DNA of 64,000 nucleotides from Rubrivirga sp046845755 (GTDB taxonomy: Bacteria; Bacteroidota; Rhodothermia; Rhodothermales; Rubricoccaceae), in contig NZ_CP177357.1 of assembly GCF_046845755.1 (NCBI RefSeq), forward strand, positions 2,108,001 through 2,172,000, read 5' to 3'. Numbering within the stretch: the stretch's first letter is position 1; each line of letters starts with the position of its first letter. This document shows positions 1 through 8,234 of this stretch, one piece after another. Under the pieces are notes generated by a model. That model was not told the origin of the DNA. It did not search any database and saw only the letters and a program-made list of their open reading frames with translations. A program made the translations under genes and the position numbers.

Positions 1-1
1 C

Positions 2-664
2 GTCACCCGCACGCTGTCGCTCGGCGACACGCCCGTCCCCATCTTGCACGGCGTCTCGTTCACCGTCGACCGCGGCGAGTGGGTGGCCGTCACCGGGCCG
101 TCGGGCTCGGGCAAGTCCACGCTCTTGGGGATCGTCGCTGGGCTCGACGCGCCGACGTCCGGGACCGTCGCCATCGACGGCGTCGACGTGTCGTCGCGGA
201 GCGAGGCCGAGCTGGCGCGCTTCCGGAACGAGAAGGTGGGCGTCGTCTTCCAGTCGTTCAACCTGATCCCGACGCTGACGGCCCAGGAGAACGTCGAGGC
301 GCCGCTCTACGTCGGGCCCCATCGTCGGGAGGCCAGGGCGCGAGCCCGCGCGATGCTGGAGCGCGTCGGGCTGGCGGACCGGCTCGGCCACCGCCCGCAC
401 CAGCTCTCGGGCGGCCAACAGCAGCGCGTCGCGATCGCCCGCGCGCTCGTCACCGAGCCGGCCCTCGTCGTCGCCGACGAGCCGACGGGCAACCTCGACG
501 CGGCCACCTCCGCCGCCGTCCTCGACCTGTTCGCCGACTTGCGCCGCGATCTCGGGCTCACCGTCCTGGTCGTCACCCACGACCCCGACGTGGCGGCCCG
601 CGCCGACCGCGTGATCCACCTCGTCGACGGCCGGATCGCGACGGACACCCGGCGCGCGGCATGA
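2..664 (+). CDS. ABC exporter ATP-binding subunit, LolD/YbbA-like (5' end outside window)
   Basis: Partial gene: the frame is open from base 2, so the real start lies to the left. The first start-like codon (TTG at 44) falls inside the conserved fold and is not the start. Walker A GPSGSGKST is encoded at 95-121, followed by the Q-loop in VGVVFQSFNLIPTLT, the signature LSGGQQQRVAIARAL, Walker B LVVADEPTGNLD and the switch histidine in VVTHD. This is the pattern of the small ATPases (LolD, MacB N-terminus, YbbA) that drive FtsX-type permeases at the inner membrane. The stop overlaps the start of the permease gene by 4 bp (ATGA), so the two are translationally coupled and form one transporter. 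Substrate unknown; the large two-domain permease favours a YbbA-YbbP-type system over LolCDE. Confidence 0.93.
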   Translation, partial: VTRTLSLGDTPVPILHGVSFTVDRGEWVAVTGPSGSGKSTLLGIVAGLDAPTSGTVAIDGVDVSSRSEAELARFRNEKVGVVFQSFNLIPTLTAQENVEAPLYVGPHRREARARARAMLERVGLADRLGHRPHQLSGGQQQRVAIARALVTEPALVVADEPTGNLDAATSAAVLDLFADLRRDLGLTVLVVTHDPDVAARADRVIHLVDGRIATDTRRAA

Positions 665-3132
665 GCACCGCCGCCTTCGTCCTCCGCTACGCCCTCCGGT
701 CGCTCGTCCGGAGCGGCCAGCGCGGCGCCCTCGCCGTCGCGTGCGTCGCCTTCGGGGTGTTCTCGCTCGTCGGGCTCCAGCTGCTCGCCGCCAGCATCTC
801 CGACGCCGTCCTCGTGCCGCCGCGTTTCTCGCTCGGCGGCGACCTCGCGCTCTCCCGCGGCGCCCCCCTCTCCGCCGACGACCTACTCGCGGTCGCCGCC
901 GACCCCGACGTCGACGGCGTCGACGCCCGCAGCGAGGTCCCGGCGCGGTTCGTCCAGACCGCCGACAACGCGCGGCTGTTCATCTTCAACCGGATCCTGG
1001 CCGTCGACGCCGACGCGTACCCACTCGTCGGCGACGTACGAATGCAATCCGGGACGCTCGCCCAAGCGCTCGCCGCGCCCGAGGCCGTCGTGCTGTCGCG
1101 CGACCTCGCACGCGCCCTCGCCGTCGATGAGGGCGACCGGGTCCGGCTGGCGGGGACGCCCGGCGGCGCGCCGACGACGCTCACCGTGTCCGGCATCGCC
1201 GACCAGCTCCCCGACGCCATCGGCGGCACGCTCCTCGTCGGCCGCGAGACCGCGCGCCGGATGGCGGGCGCCGACGTGGTGATGACGGCGCGCGTGGCGA
1301 CCGACGCGCCCGACCGCGTGGCCGCCCGGTTCGAGGCCTCCGGCTGGACCGTCGAGCGGCCCGATGCGCCGCCGGGCGACGTCGAGAAGGTGTTCGGGTT
1401 CGCGCTCCCCGCCGCCGGCCTGCTCGGCTTGCTCGTCGGCGGGATCGGTGTGGCCAACACGCTCCAAGTCGTCCTGACCCGGCGGCGGACGGAGGTCGCC
1501 GTGCTCAAGACGTTGGGCTACCGCCAGCGCGACCTGATGGCGCTGTTCGGCGTCGAGACCGCGATCTTGGGCCTGGTGGGCGGCGTGCTGGGCGTGCTCG
1601 GGGGGATCGCCGGCGCCGAGGGGCTGCGCCGCGTCATGGCCAACGGGTTGCCGATGCTGCTCGACTTCCGGCTCGTCCCGTCCGTGCTCGTCGGCGGCCT
1701 GCTCGCGGGCGTCGCCACGGCCGTGCTGTTCGGGCTGATCGCGATCGTCCGCGCCAGCTCCGTCCGGCCCGGGACGCTGCTCCGCCAGACGCCCATCGTC
1801 ATGACGACGCGGACGCGGCTGGCGACGGCCGGGTTGTCGCTGCTGCTGTTCGGCTTGTTCGGCGTGCTCGGGAGCGGACTCGTCGGGTCCGTCGCCGTCG
1901 GGTTCGGCGTGATCGCCGCGGGCGTCGCCGGGCTCGTCGTCTTCGGCGCGCTGATGGTGGCCGCCCTGCTCGTGGTCGTGCGGATTCCGACGCCGGGCCT
2001 CCCGCTCGTCCGGATGGCCGCGCGCAATCTGGGCCGGCACCCGGCGCGGGCGGCCGCGTCCCTCGTGGCCCTCTTTGTCGGGACCTACGCCATCGCGCTC
2101 TCGGGCATCGTCATCCTGAACGGCCAGGACGAGGTCGCCCAGCGGATGGTCGACGTGGAGGGCGCGAACGCGGCCCTGTACGGCATTTCGGAAGACGCCC
2201 CCGAACTGGTCCGGCTCTCCGCCGAGGCGGGCGCGACGCTGTGGACTGACCGGACGGCCGAGGCCGAGATCACCTGGCCCGACGGCACGCCGTTCGCGTT
2301 CGTCGACCAGCTCCACGGCCGCGGCGCCGACGGCGCCTCGACCGTCGCCGTCTCCGACTCCGCGCGCGGTTCACGCGGCACCGACTGGCTCGCCGACCCG
2401 GGCGGCCTGCTCGTCCCGTGGCGCCTGGGCACCAACGACGCGCGCCCGGTCGCCGTCGGCGACACGCTTCGGGTCCGCGTCGGCGCCGCCGATCGCCTGC
2501 TCGCGGTCGATGGCTACTACGACCGGCCCGACGGCATCCCGCTCGTCCAGACGTCCGGGGCGATCGTGCTCCCAGCCACCTTCGACGCGCTCACTGGCGA
2601 CGCCGCCGTCACCGAGACCGTCGCGGCCGAGGTGCCCACCGCCCGGCTCGACGCGTTCGCGACGGCCGTCGGCCACGCCCACCCCGAGGGCGCCGTGATC
2701 ACCTCGCGCGAGGTGGTCGACATGTTCGTCCGCGTCGTCCGCGGCCTGTTCTTGCTGGTGCTCGCGCTGACGAGCCTGGCGCTCGTGGCCGGGACCGTCC
2801 TGATCGCGAACGGCGTCGGGCTGGCGCTCGTCGAGCGCCGGCGCGAGCTGGGTGTGCTCAAGGCCGTCGGGTACTCGGCCGGGCAGGTGCTCCGGATGCT
2901 TCTGGTCGAGAACGCCCTGCTCGGCTTGGTCGGCGGTGGGCTCGGGGTCGGCGCGGCCGCCCTCACGCTCGCCGTGATCCGGGCGCAGGACGACGGCATC
3001 CCGATCGACCTCTACCCCGGCGTCTCCCTCGGGCTCGTCGCCGTCGCCGTCGCCATCGCCGCCGCGAGCGCGTTTGCGGTCGCGTGGGGCGCCGTCCGCG
3101 CCCGCCCCCTCGACGTGCTCCGCGCCGACTAG
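661..3132 (+). CDS. FtsX-family ABC permease, YbbP-like, 823 aa
   Basis: Large inner-membrane permease paired with the preceding ATPase. The ATG at 661 is chosen because it overlaps the ATPase stop and gives the expected N-terminal membrane anchor (MSTAAFVLRYALRSLVRSGQ, then a hydrophobic helix). The protein has two FtsX/MacB modules. In each, a periplasmic domain is followed by a membrane block containing a coupling-helix region, ending in RRRTEVAVLKTLGYRQRDL (about residue 280) and ERRRELGVLKAVGYSAGQV (about residue 720). Hydrophobic segments fit about ten membrane spans. Length and duplicated architecture match YbbP of the YbbAP exporter. No accessory gene lies downstream, since the next gene is hslV. 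The family acts on lipid-linked or hydrophobic molecules, but nothing here fixes the substrate. Confidence 0.88.
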   Translation: MSTAAFVLRYALRSLVRSGQRGALAVACVAFGVFSLVGLQLLAASISDAVLVPPRFSLGGDLALSRGAPLSADDLLAVAADPDVDGVDARSEVPARFVQTADNARLFIFNRILAVDADAYPLVGDVRMQSGTLAQALAAPEAVVLSRDLARALAVDEGDRVRLAGTPGGAPTTLTVSGIADQLPDAIGGTLLVGRETARRMAGADVVMTARVATDAPDRVAARFEASGWTVERPDAPPGDVEKVFGFALPAAGLLGLLVGGIGVANTLQVVLTRRRTEVAVLKTLGYRQRDLMALFGVETAILGLVGGVLGVLGGIAGAEGLRRVMANGLPMLLDFRLVPSVLVGGLLAGVATAVLFGLIAIVRASSVRPGTLLRQTPIVMTTRTRLATAGLSLLLFGLFGVLGSGLVGSVAVGFGVIAAGVAGLVVFGALMVAALLVVVRIPTPGLPLVRMAARNLGRHPARAAASLVALFVGTYAIALSGIVILNGQDEVAQRMVDVEGANAALYGISEDAPELVRLSAEAGATLWTDRTAEAEITWPDGTPFAFVDQLHGRGADGASTVAVSDSARGSRGTDWLADPGGLLVPWRLGTNDARPVAVGDTLRVRVGAADRLLAVDGYYDRPDGIPLVQTSGAIVLPATFDALTGDAAVTETVAAEVPTARLDAFATAVGHAHPEGAVITSREVVDMFVRVVRGLFLLVLALTSLALVAGTVLIANGVGLALVERRRELGVLKAVGYSAGQVLRMLLVENALLGLVGGGLGVGAAALTLAVIRAQDDGIPIDLYPGVSLGLVAVAVAIAAASAFAVAWGAVRARPLDVLRAD

Positions 3133-3363
3133 GTTCTGTATGGTGATTGTGAGCGCAGCCGAGAGCGAGCACCGGGAACTGCCGGCAAGGAGCGCGAAGC
3201 AGGCGTGGCCGCAGCCACGCCGATGGAGCGCGACGCGGCTGGCGGCTTCCGGGGCCGCTCGCAGGCCGTGAGGGACTCGTCAGACAGAGCCCAAGGCGAA
3301 CTCGTCGTGGAGCGGAAACCGCGCCCGCGCCCGCTCGTGGTCCGCCCACGCACCCCCACTCCG

Positions 3364-3912
3364 ATGACTCCGATCCACGCCACGACCGTCCTGGGCGTCC
3401 TCCACAACGGCCGCGTCGCCCTCGGCTCCGACGGGCAGGCCACCATGGGCGACACCGTGATGAAGCACAAGGCCCAGAAGGTGCGCCGGCTCTACGGCGG
3501 CAAGCTGCTCGCGGGCTTCGCCGGCTCGACGGCCGACGCGTTCACGCTCTTCGAGCGGTTCGAGGCCAAGCTGGAGCAGTACGGCGGCAACACGGTCCGC
3601 GCGGCCGTCGAGCTCGCCAAGGACTGGCGGACCGACCGCTACCTCCGCCGCCTCGAGGCCCTGCTGGCGGTCGCCGCGCCCGACCGCCTCCTGCTCGTCT
3701 CAGGCACGGGCGACGTGATCGAGCCCGACGACCCGATCCTGGCGATCGGCTCCGGCGGCAGCTACGCGCTCGCGGCGGCGCGGGCGATGATGAAGCACAG
3801 CCCCCAGCTCTCGGCCAGGGAGATGGTCGAGGAGGGCCTGCAGATCGCGGGCGAGATCTGCATCTACACCAACCAGAACACGACCGTCCTCGAGCTGGAC
3901 GCCGAGGACTAG
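3364..3912 (+). CDS. hslV: ATP-dependent protease HslVU, peptidase subunit HslV
   Basis: Proteolytic subunit of the HslVU (ClpQY) protease, a dodecamer capped by HslU rings in the cytoplasm. The start at 3364 gives 182 residues, normal for the family; earlier in-frame starts add a basic sequence unlike any HslV. The N-terminus MTPIHATTVLGVLHNG resembles the Firmicutes CodW type. By alignment the catalytic threonine is Thr7, so six residues must be removed to expose it. Conserved blocks GDGQATxG-like (GSDGQATMGDTVMK), GKLLAGFAGSTADAFTLFE and IAIGSGG-like (ILAIGSGGSYALAAARAM) are present, with the C-terminal GEICIYTNQNTTVLEL. The partner hslU is not adjacent; a NYN-domain gene separates them. 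The 231 bp upstream contain no gene. Confidence 0.95.
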   Translation: MTPIHATTVLGVLHNGRVALGSDGQATMGDTVMKHKAQKVRRLYGGKLLAGFAGSTADAFTLFERFEAKLEQYGGNTVRAAVELAKDWRTDRYLRRLEALLAVAAPDRLLLVSGTGDVIEPDDPILAIGSGGSYALAAARAMMKHSPQLSAREMVEEGLQIAGEICIYTNQNTTVLELDAED

Positions 3913-3988
3913 AGTCGGCTCGGGAGCCGGGGTGTAGTTTCGCGGTGCGCCTGCCTTCGGCGCGCACTGTACCACAGCCTTCGCCGTC

Positions 3989-4930
3989 ATGTCCGAGATC
4001 CCGTCCGACGCCCCGGTCCCTGAGGCCGAGGCCGGCGCCCGCCAGGCCGCCGTCCTCCTCGACTACCAGAACCTCCACCACTACCTCAAGGGCCGCGTCG
4101 GCCGCGACGGCTCGACGGCCGACCTCGCGTCGTCCCTGCTTCGCGCCTTGCGCGACCGGCTGGCGGACGACGACACGCGCCTGGCCCGGGGCCGCGCGTA
4201 CGCCGACTTCGGCGGGCTCGACGACCACTCGCGCCACGTCCAGCGGACGCTGTACCTCCACGCCATCGAGCCGGTCTACGTCCCGGCCACGATGCACCGC
4301 AACACGACCGACCTCCAGCTCGCCGTCGACGCCATCGAGATGCGCGAGCGGCACCCCGAGGTCGGCACCTACGTCCTGCTCGCGGGCGACCGCGACTACG
4401 CGCCCGTGGTCACGGCCTTGCTGGCGGGCGGCAAGCGCGTGCTCGTCGTCGGCTTCAAGGAGCACCTCTCGCCGTACCTCCTGGAGCACACCGACGGCGG
4501 CGAGTTCATCGACGCCAACGAGCTGCTGCCGTCCGGCGCGCTCCCGCCCGAGGTCGAGGTCGGGACGGCCATCGAGACGACCGAGTTCGCCGACGCGCAG
4601 GACCCGCGCCACGAGATCAACTACGACGCCCTCGAGGTCGTCGAGAAGTTTTTCGGGCAGTACGAGGAGATCTACCTCACGCCCTTGCTGCGCCGCCTGT
4701 CCGACGAGATCGGCGAGGTCGAGGGCCACGACCCCAAGTCGCTCGTCGCCGACCTCGAAGAGTGCGGGGCCGTCCGCCTGGAGCGCCGCAAGGGGATGCC
4801 GTACGACTACACCGTGCTGCTGGTCAACAGCGAGCACCCGGCCGTCAAGGAGGTCCGCGAGGACGTCCACGGCAAGCCCGTCACGGCCGCCGACGACGGC
4901 CTGCCCTTCGACGACGAGCGCGAGCTGTAG
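3989..4930 (+). CDS. NYN-domain (LabA/DUF88-type PIN-like) protein
   Basis: 313-residue protein with an N-terminal NYN domain (about residues 18-185), a PIN-like RNase fold. The typical acidic active-site positions are visible: VLLDYQNLHHYL at the first strand, TDLQLAVDAIEM in the middle and VLLAGDRDYAPVVTALLAGG near the end. The C-terminal third (about 205-300) is predicted from sequence character to be a small helical/winged module with LTPLLRRLSDEIGE; an OST-HTH/LOTUS-like domain is possible but I cannot confirm it. A likely cytoplasmic RNA-cleaving or RNA-binding protein. It lies 76 bp after hslV and 75 bp before hslU on the same strand, so all three are probably co-transcribed. A weak TAnnTTTG-like box (TAGTTTCG, 3935-3942) precedes it. 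Confidence 0.82.
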   Translation: MSEIPSDAPVPEAEAGARQAAVLLDYQNLHHYLKGRVGRDGSTADLASSLLRALRDRLADDDTRLARGRAYADFGGLDDHSRHVQRTLYLHAIEPVYVPATMHRNTTDLQLAVDAIEMRERHPEVGTYVLLAGDRDYAPVVTALLAGGKRVLVVGFKEHLSPYLLEHTDGGEFIDANELLPSGALPPEVEVGTAIETTEFADAQDPRHEINYDALEVVEKFFGQYEEIYLTPLLRRLSDEIGEVEGHDPKSLVADLEECGAVRLERRKGMPYDYTVLLVNSEHPAVKEVREDVHGKPVTAADDGLPFDDEREL

Positions 4931-5005
4931 CCCGGATCGGCGACTCTTCACGCATCACGACCCGGGCCCGGGCGTAGCCGCCGGACGCCACCGTTCCGCC
5001 TTCCA

Positions 5006-6436
5006 ATGATCCCGCTCCCCGCCCACGAGACGAGCGAGGCCGACCGCCTCGCCGAGCTCACGCCCCGCCAGATCGTCGCCGAGCTCGACCGCTTCGTCGT
5101 CGGCCAGCACGACGCCAAGCGCTCGGTCGCCATCGCGCTCCGCAACCGCTGGCGCCGGCTCCACGCCGACCCGGCCCTGCGCGACGAGATCACGCCGGCC
5201 AACATCATCATGATCGGGCCCACGGGCGTCGGCAAGACCGAGATCGCCCGGCGCCTCGCCAAGCTCACCGGCGCCCCGTTCGTCAAGGTCGAGGCCACCA
5301 AGTTCACCGAGGTCGGCTACGTCGGCCGGGACGTGGAGTCGATGATCCGCGACCTGGTCGACCTCGCCATCAACCAGGCGCGCGACGCCCAGGTCGAGCG
5401 CGTCCAGGAGCCCGCCATGGCGCAGGCCGAGGAGCGCCTGCTCGACGTGCTCCTGCCCCGCGCGACGCCGAAGACCATGCCGGGCCTGGGCTTCCCGCTC
5501 GGCGGCCAGACGCCCGCCGCCGCCGCCGAGCCGTCCGAAGAGGACGACCTCCGCCAGCGGACGCGCGAGAAGTTTCGGGAGAAGCTCCGCCGCGGCGACC
5601 TCGACGACCGCGAGGTCGAGATCGACGTCTCGCTCGACCGCACCACCAACCTCCAGATGTTCGGCCCGGCCGGTCTCGAAGAGATGGGGATCAATCTCCA
5701 GGAGATGCTTGGCGGGATGGGCAAAAAGCGCCAGAAGCGCCGCGTCAAGGTTCAGGAGGCGCTCGAACTCCTGACCCAAGAGGAGGCCCAGAAGCTGATC
5801 GACGGCGAGGCCGCCAAGGAGGAGGCCATCCGCCGCGTCGAGCAGGGCGGCATCGTCTTTATCGACGAGATCGACAAGGTGGCCGGCCGCCAGCAGGGCG
5901 GCTCGGGCGGTGGCCCGGACGTCTCCCGCGAGGGCGTCCAGCGCGACCTCTTGCCCATCGTCGAGGGCTCGACGGTGATGACCAAGCACGGCGCCGTCAA
6001 GACCGACCACGTCCTGTTCATCGCGAGCGGCGCCTTCCACATCGCCAAGCCGTCGGACCTCATCCCCGAGCTCCAGGGCCGCTTCCCGATCCGCGTCGAG
6101 CTGGGCTCGCTGAGCGTCGAGGACTTTGTCCAGATCCTCAAGACGCCGCAGAACGCGCTGCTCAAGCAGTACTCCGCGCTGTTCGCATCGGAGGGCGTCA
6201 CGATGACGTTCACCGACGACGCGGTCCAGGCGATTGCCGAGACCGCCGCGAAGGTCAACGACGAGGTCGAGAACATCGGCGCGCGGCGCTTGCACACGAT
6301 CCTGACGACGCTCCTCGAGGACATGCTCTTCGACGCGCCCGACGGGCCCGACACCTACGAGATCACGGCGGCCGACGTCAAGGACAAGCTTGCGGGCGTG
6401 GTCGAGGACCGCGACCTCAGCCAGTACATCTTGTGA
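5006..6436 (+). CDS. hslU: ATP-dependent protease HslVU, ATPase subunit HslU
   Basis: AAA+ unfoldase of the HslVU protease; it unfolds substrates and feeds them to HslV. 476 residues, slightly longer than usual. The N-terminal LTPRQIVAELDRFVVGQHDA is diagnostic. Walker A is GPTGVGKTE (about residue 71), the pore motif region is GYVGRDVESM, and Walker B is IVFIDEIDKVA (about 290). The family-specific I domain lies between, from about residue 110 to 260, and is rich in charged residues. Sensor and arginine-finger regions follow (LQGRFPIRVELGSL). The C-terminus RDLSQYIL is the conserved tail that inserts into HslV and activates it, so the protein is intact and functional. ATG at 5006 is the first start consistent with the family N-terminus. 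Confidence 0.96.
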   Translation: MIPLPAHETSEADRLAELTPRQIVAELDRFVVGQHDAKRSVAIALRNRWRRLHADPALRDEITPANIIMIGPTGVGKTEIARRLAKLTGAPFVKVEATKFTEVGYVGRDVESMIRDLVDLAINQARDAQVERVQEPAMAQAEERLLDVLLPRATPKTMPGLGFPLGGQTPAAAAEPSEEDDLRQRTREKFREKLRRGDLDDREVEIDVSLDRTTNLQMFGPAGLEEMGINLQEMLGGMGKKRQKRRVKVQEALELLTQEEAQKLIDGEAAKEEAIRRVEQGGIVFIDEIDKVAGRQQGGSGGGPDVSREGVQRDLLPIVEGSTVMTKHGAVKTDHVLFIASGAFHIAKPSDLIPELQGRFPIRVELGSLSVEDFVQILKTPQNALLKQYSALFASEGVTMTFTDDAVQAIAETAAKVNDEVENIGARRLHTILTTLLEDMLFDAPDGPDTYEITAADVKDKLAGVVEDRDLSQYIL

Positions 6437-6767
6437 GCGGGGCCGGGGACTGGGGACCGTGGACTGGGGGCACGACCTCCCAACTCCTGTGCCCGTCCCC
6501 AGCGCCGACGCCACTCACGACGTCCCCTCTCCCCTCGGGAGAGGGACAACCGACAGGTCGGCGCAGCCAGGGTGAGGGTTTCTGCCCGCTTGCGCAAGCG
6601 GCGCAGGCTCATGCCGTACCGGTGGCGCCAGTCCGTCGCCCTCCCGTCCGGGAGGGGAGGTCTTGTCTAAAGCGTCGATTGGTCCCGCGAGCAACGCTGG
6701 CACAAGGCTCACCGAAGGTGTCCCCGCTCCTCCTGGGTGAGGGGACCGGCCGCCAGAAGGTGACTCA
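6437..6767. other. gene-free stretch after hslU with repeat sequence
   Basis: 331 bp between hslU and the next gene. It holds one copy of the dispersed palindromic repeat (listed separately) and further fragments of similar character around 6640-6750 (GGGAGGGGAGG, GGTGAGGGGACC). Short open frames here read through the repeat and have no recognisable product. No clear intrinsic terminator was seen. Confidence 0.6.
6521..6578 (+). repeat. dispersed palindromic intergenic repeat, copy A
   Basis: Two-part element: a hairpin CCCTCTCCC/GGGAGAGGG (6525-6533 with 6537-6545) followed by a second small palindrome CCGACAGGTCGG and the tail GCGCAGCCAGGGTGAGGG. Related copies occur at 24344-24430 and 25687-25738 (opposite orientation) and, without the second palindrome, at 38253-38290. 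The organisation resembles REP/BIME-type elements. Confidence 0.75.
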
Positions 6768-8177
6768 GTGACCCGGCGAGCGCTCGACCCCCTGTTCGCC
6801 GCCCGCCGTGCGGCTATCGCGGCGGTCGCCCCGGCGCTGCGCTGGCGGCACCGGCGCGGCCCGTTCGTGCGCGCGGTGCCGATGCCCGAGGCCCGGCCGC
6901 GCCCGCTCGAAGGCTACCCCGCCGAGCTGTGGGCCCCAACCGGCCAGCCCCGCGCCTTCCACCTCCGGTCGCCGTTCGAGGCCAACACCCTCGTCGTCGA
7001 GCGGTATGCCGGCCCGGACGCATTCAAGCCGGTCGCCCGCGAGCCTTTCGGACGGTGCCAACCGGACACGCCACCCGACGCGCCCGCCAGCGGGTGCGGG
7101 TGGCCGGAGACGCTCGCGCTCGACACCGCCGGCTGGCGCCAGGGCACGTACCGCGCCCGCATCGAAGCGGACGGCGCCGACGCCGAGACGAGCGAGCGGT
7201 CCACGATCACGTTCCTCGTGGGACCGGCCTCCCCTAGCGCTCGCGTCGCCGTGTTCGCGCCGGTGACGACGTGGCTGGCGTACAATCCGTACGGCGGCCA
7301 GTCGCTGTACCACAACGAGTTAGGCGACGGCACTACAACCCTTGCGCACGCCCATCGGCCGAACCCCGCGCTCGACTGGGCGTCCGTCGGGGCGATCCAC
7401 GCGATGGCCGCCGAGGCACCCGTGTTCGACTGGCTCGACGCCGAGGTCGGGGCCGACCTCTACCCGGACTGGATGCTGGCGCACCCCGACCGGCTCGCGA
7501 GCTACGACGCGATCGCGCTCGCGTACCACTGCGAGTACGCCAGCGACGCGATGGTCGACGGCCTGCGCACACTCGTCGACGGCGACCGAACGCTGCTGGC
7601 GATCGGGGCGAACCAGCTGTACTGGCGGGTGCGGTGGGACGCGGAGAAGACCGCCGTCGAGTGCCGCAAGGACGGCTCGCGCTTTGCCGACGGCGCTCGC
7701 GGCGGGCTGTGGCGACAGCGCGGGCGGCCCGAGGACGAGCTGCTCGGCGTCCGCTTCACGGCGCCCGGCACCGGCACGTATGCCCCGTACCGCGTCACCG
7801 ACGCGAGCCACTGGCTCTACGACGGCTTGGGCGTCGCCGGCGGCGACCTGTTCGGGTTCTCGGGGACCACGCCCCTCCCGATCTGCGGCGACGAGACCGA
7901 CGCGCCGACGGCGCTCTCCGGGCTCGCGGCCGACGTCGTGGCGCGCGGCCTCAACCGCCCGGACGCCATCGACGGCGACTACACGCTGTACCAGCGCGGC
8001 CACCCGGCGTGGGACGGCTCGGCCGGCGGGACGATTGCGCTCACCGAACGCTCAGCGACGCACGGCGTGCTGGCGACCGGTGCCATCCACAGCGCCTCGG
8101 GGCTGGGCGTCGACCCGGTGTTCACCGGCATCGTCCGCAACGCGCTGCAACGCTACGGGCTGGGCCCAAACAGCTGA
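6768..8177 (+). CDS. N,N-dimethylformamidase beta-subunit-like domain protein
   Basis: 469 residues from a GTG at 6768; the next in-frame Met (at residue 36) is an alternative start. Most of the protein matches the large C-terminal domain of the dimethylformamidase beta subunit. Motifs are AYNPYGGQSLYHN (about 170), the central IALAYHCEYASDAMVDGL, then GANQLYWRVRW (about 280) and the late WLYDGLGVAGGDLFGFSG. In the characterised enzyme this fold carries a mononuclear iron site that hydrolyses an amide. Most relatives are annotated only by domain and their substrates are unknown. There is no signal peptide, so cytoplasmic action is likely. The gene stands alone between hslU and the convergent helicase gene, with no small subunit nearby, so a true formamidase role is doubtful. 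Confidence 0.72.
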   Translation: MTRRALDPLFAARRAAIAAVAPALRWRHRRGPFVRAVPMPEARPRPLEGYPAELWAPTGQPRAFHLRSPFEANTLVVERYAGPDAFKPVAREPFGRCQPDTPPDAPASGCGWPETLALDTAGWRQGTYRARIEADGADAETSERSTITFLVGPASPSARVAVFAPVTTWLAYNPYGGQSLYHNELGDGTTTLAHAHRPNPALDWASVGAIHAMAAEAPVFDWLDAEVGADLYPDWMLAHPDRLASYDAIALAYHCEYASDAMVDGLRTLVDGDRTLLAIGANQLYWRVRWDAEKTAVECRKDGSRFADGARGGLWRQRGRPEDELLGVRFTAPGTGTYAPYRVTDASHWLYDGLGVAGGDLFGFSGTTPLPICGDETDAPTALSGLAADVVARGLNRPDAIDGDYTLYQRGHPAWDGSAGGTIALTERSATHGVLATGAIHSASGLGVDPVFTGIVRNALQRYGLGPNS

Positions 8178-8234
8178 TGCGCGAGCCCCCGGAGGAGACC
8201 CGCGCATCCCAAACCTCAGAACCGCTCCGGAGAC

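Noticed and set aside
79..660. Upstream part of a 1017-codon frame joined to the permease gene
   Set aside because: It overlaps the ABC ATPase in another frame and is Arg-rich; the permease starts at 661.
3205..3363. Longer N-terminus for HslV
   Set aside because: The added residues are basic and unlike any HslV; the family start is at 3364.
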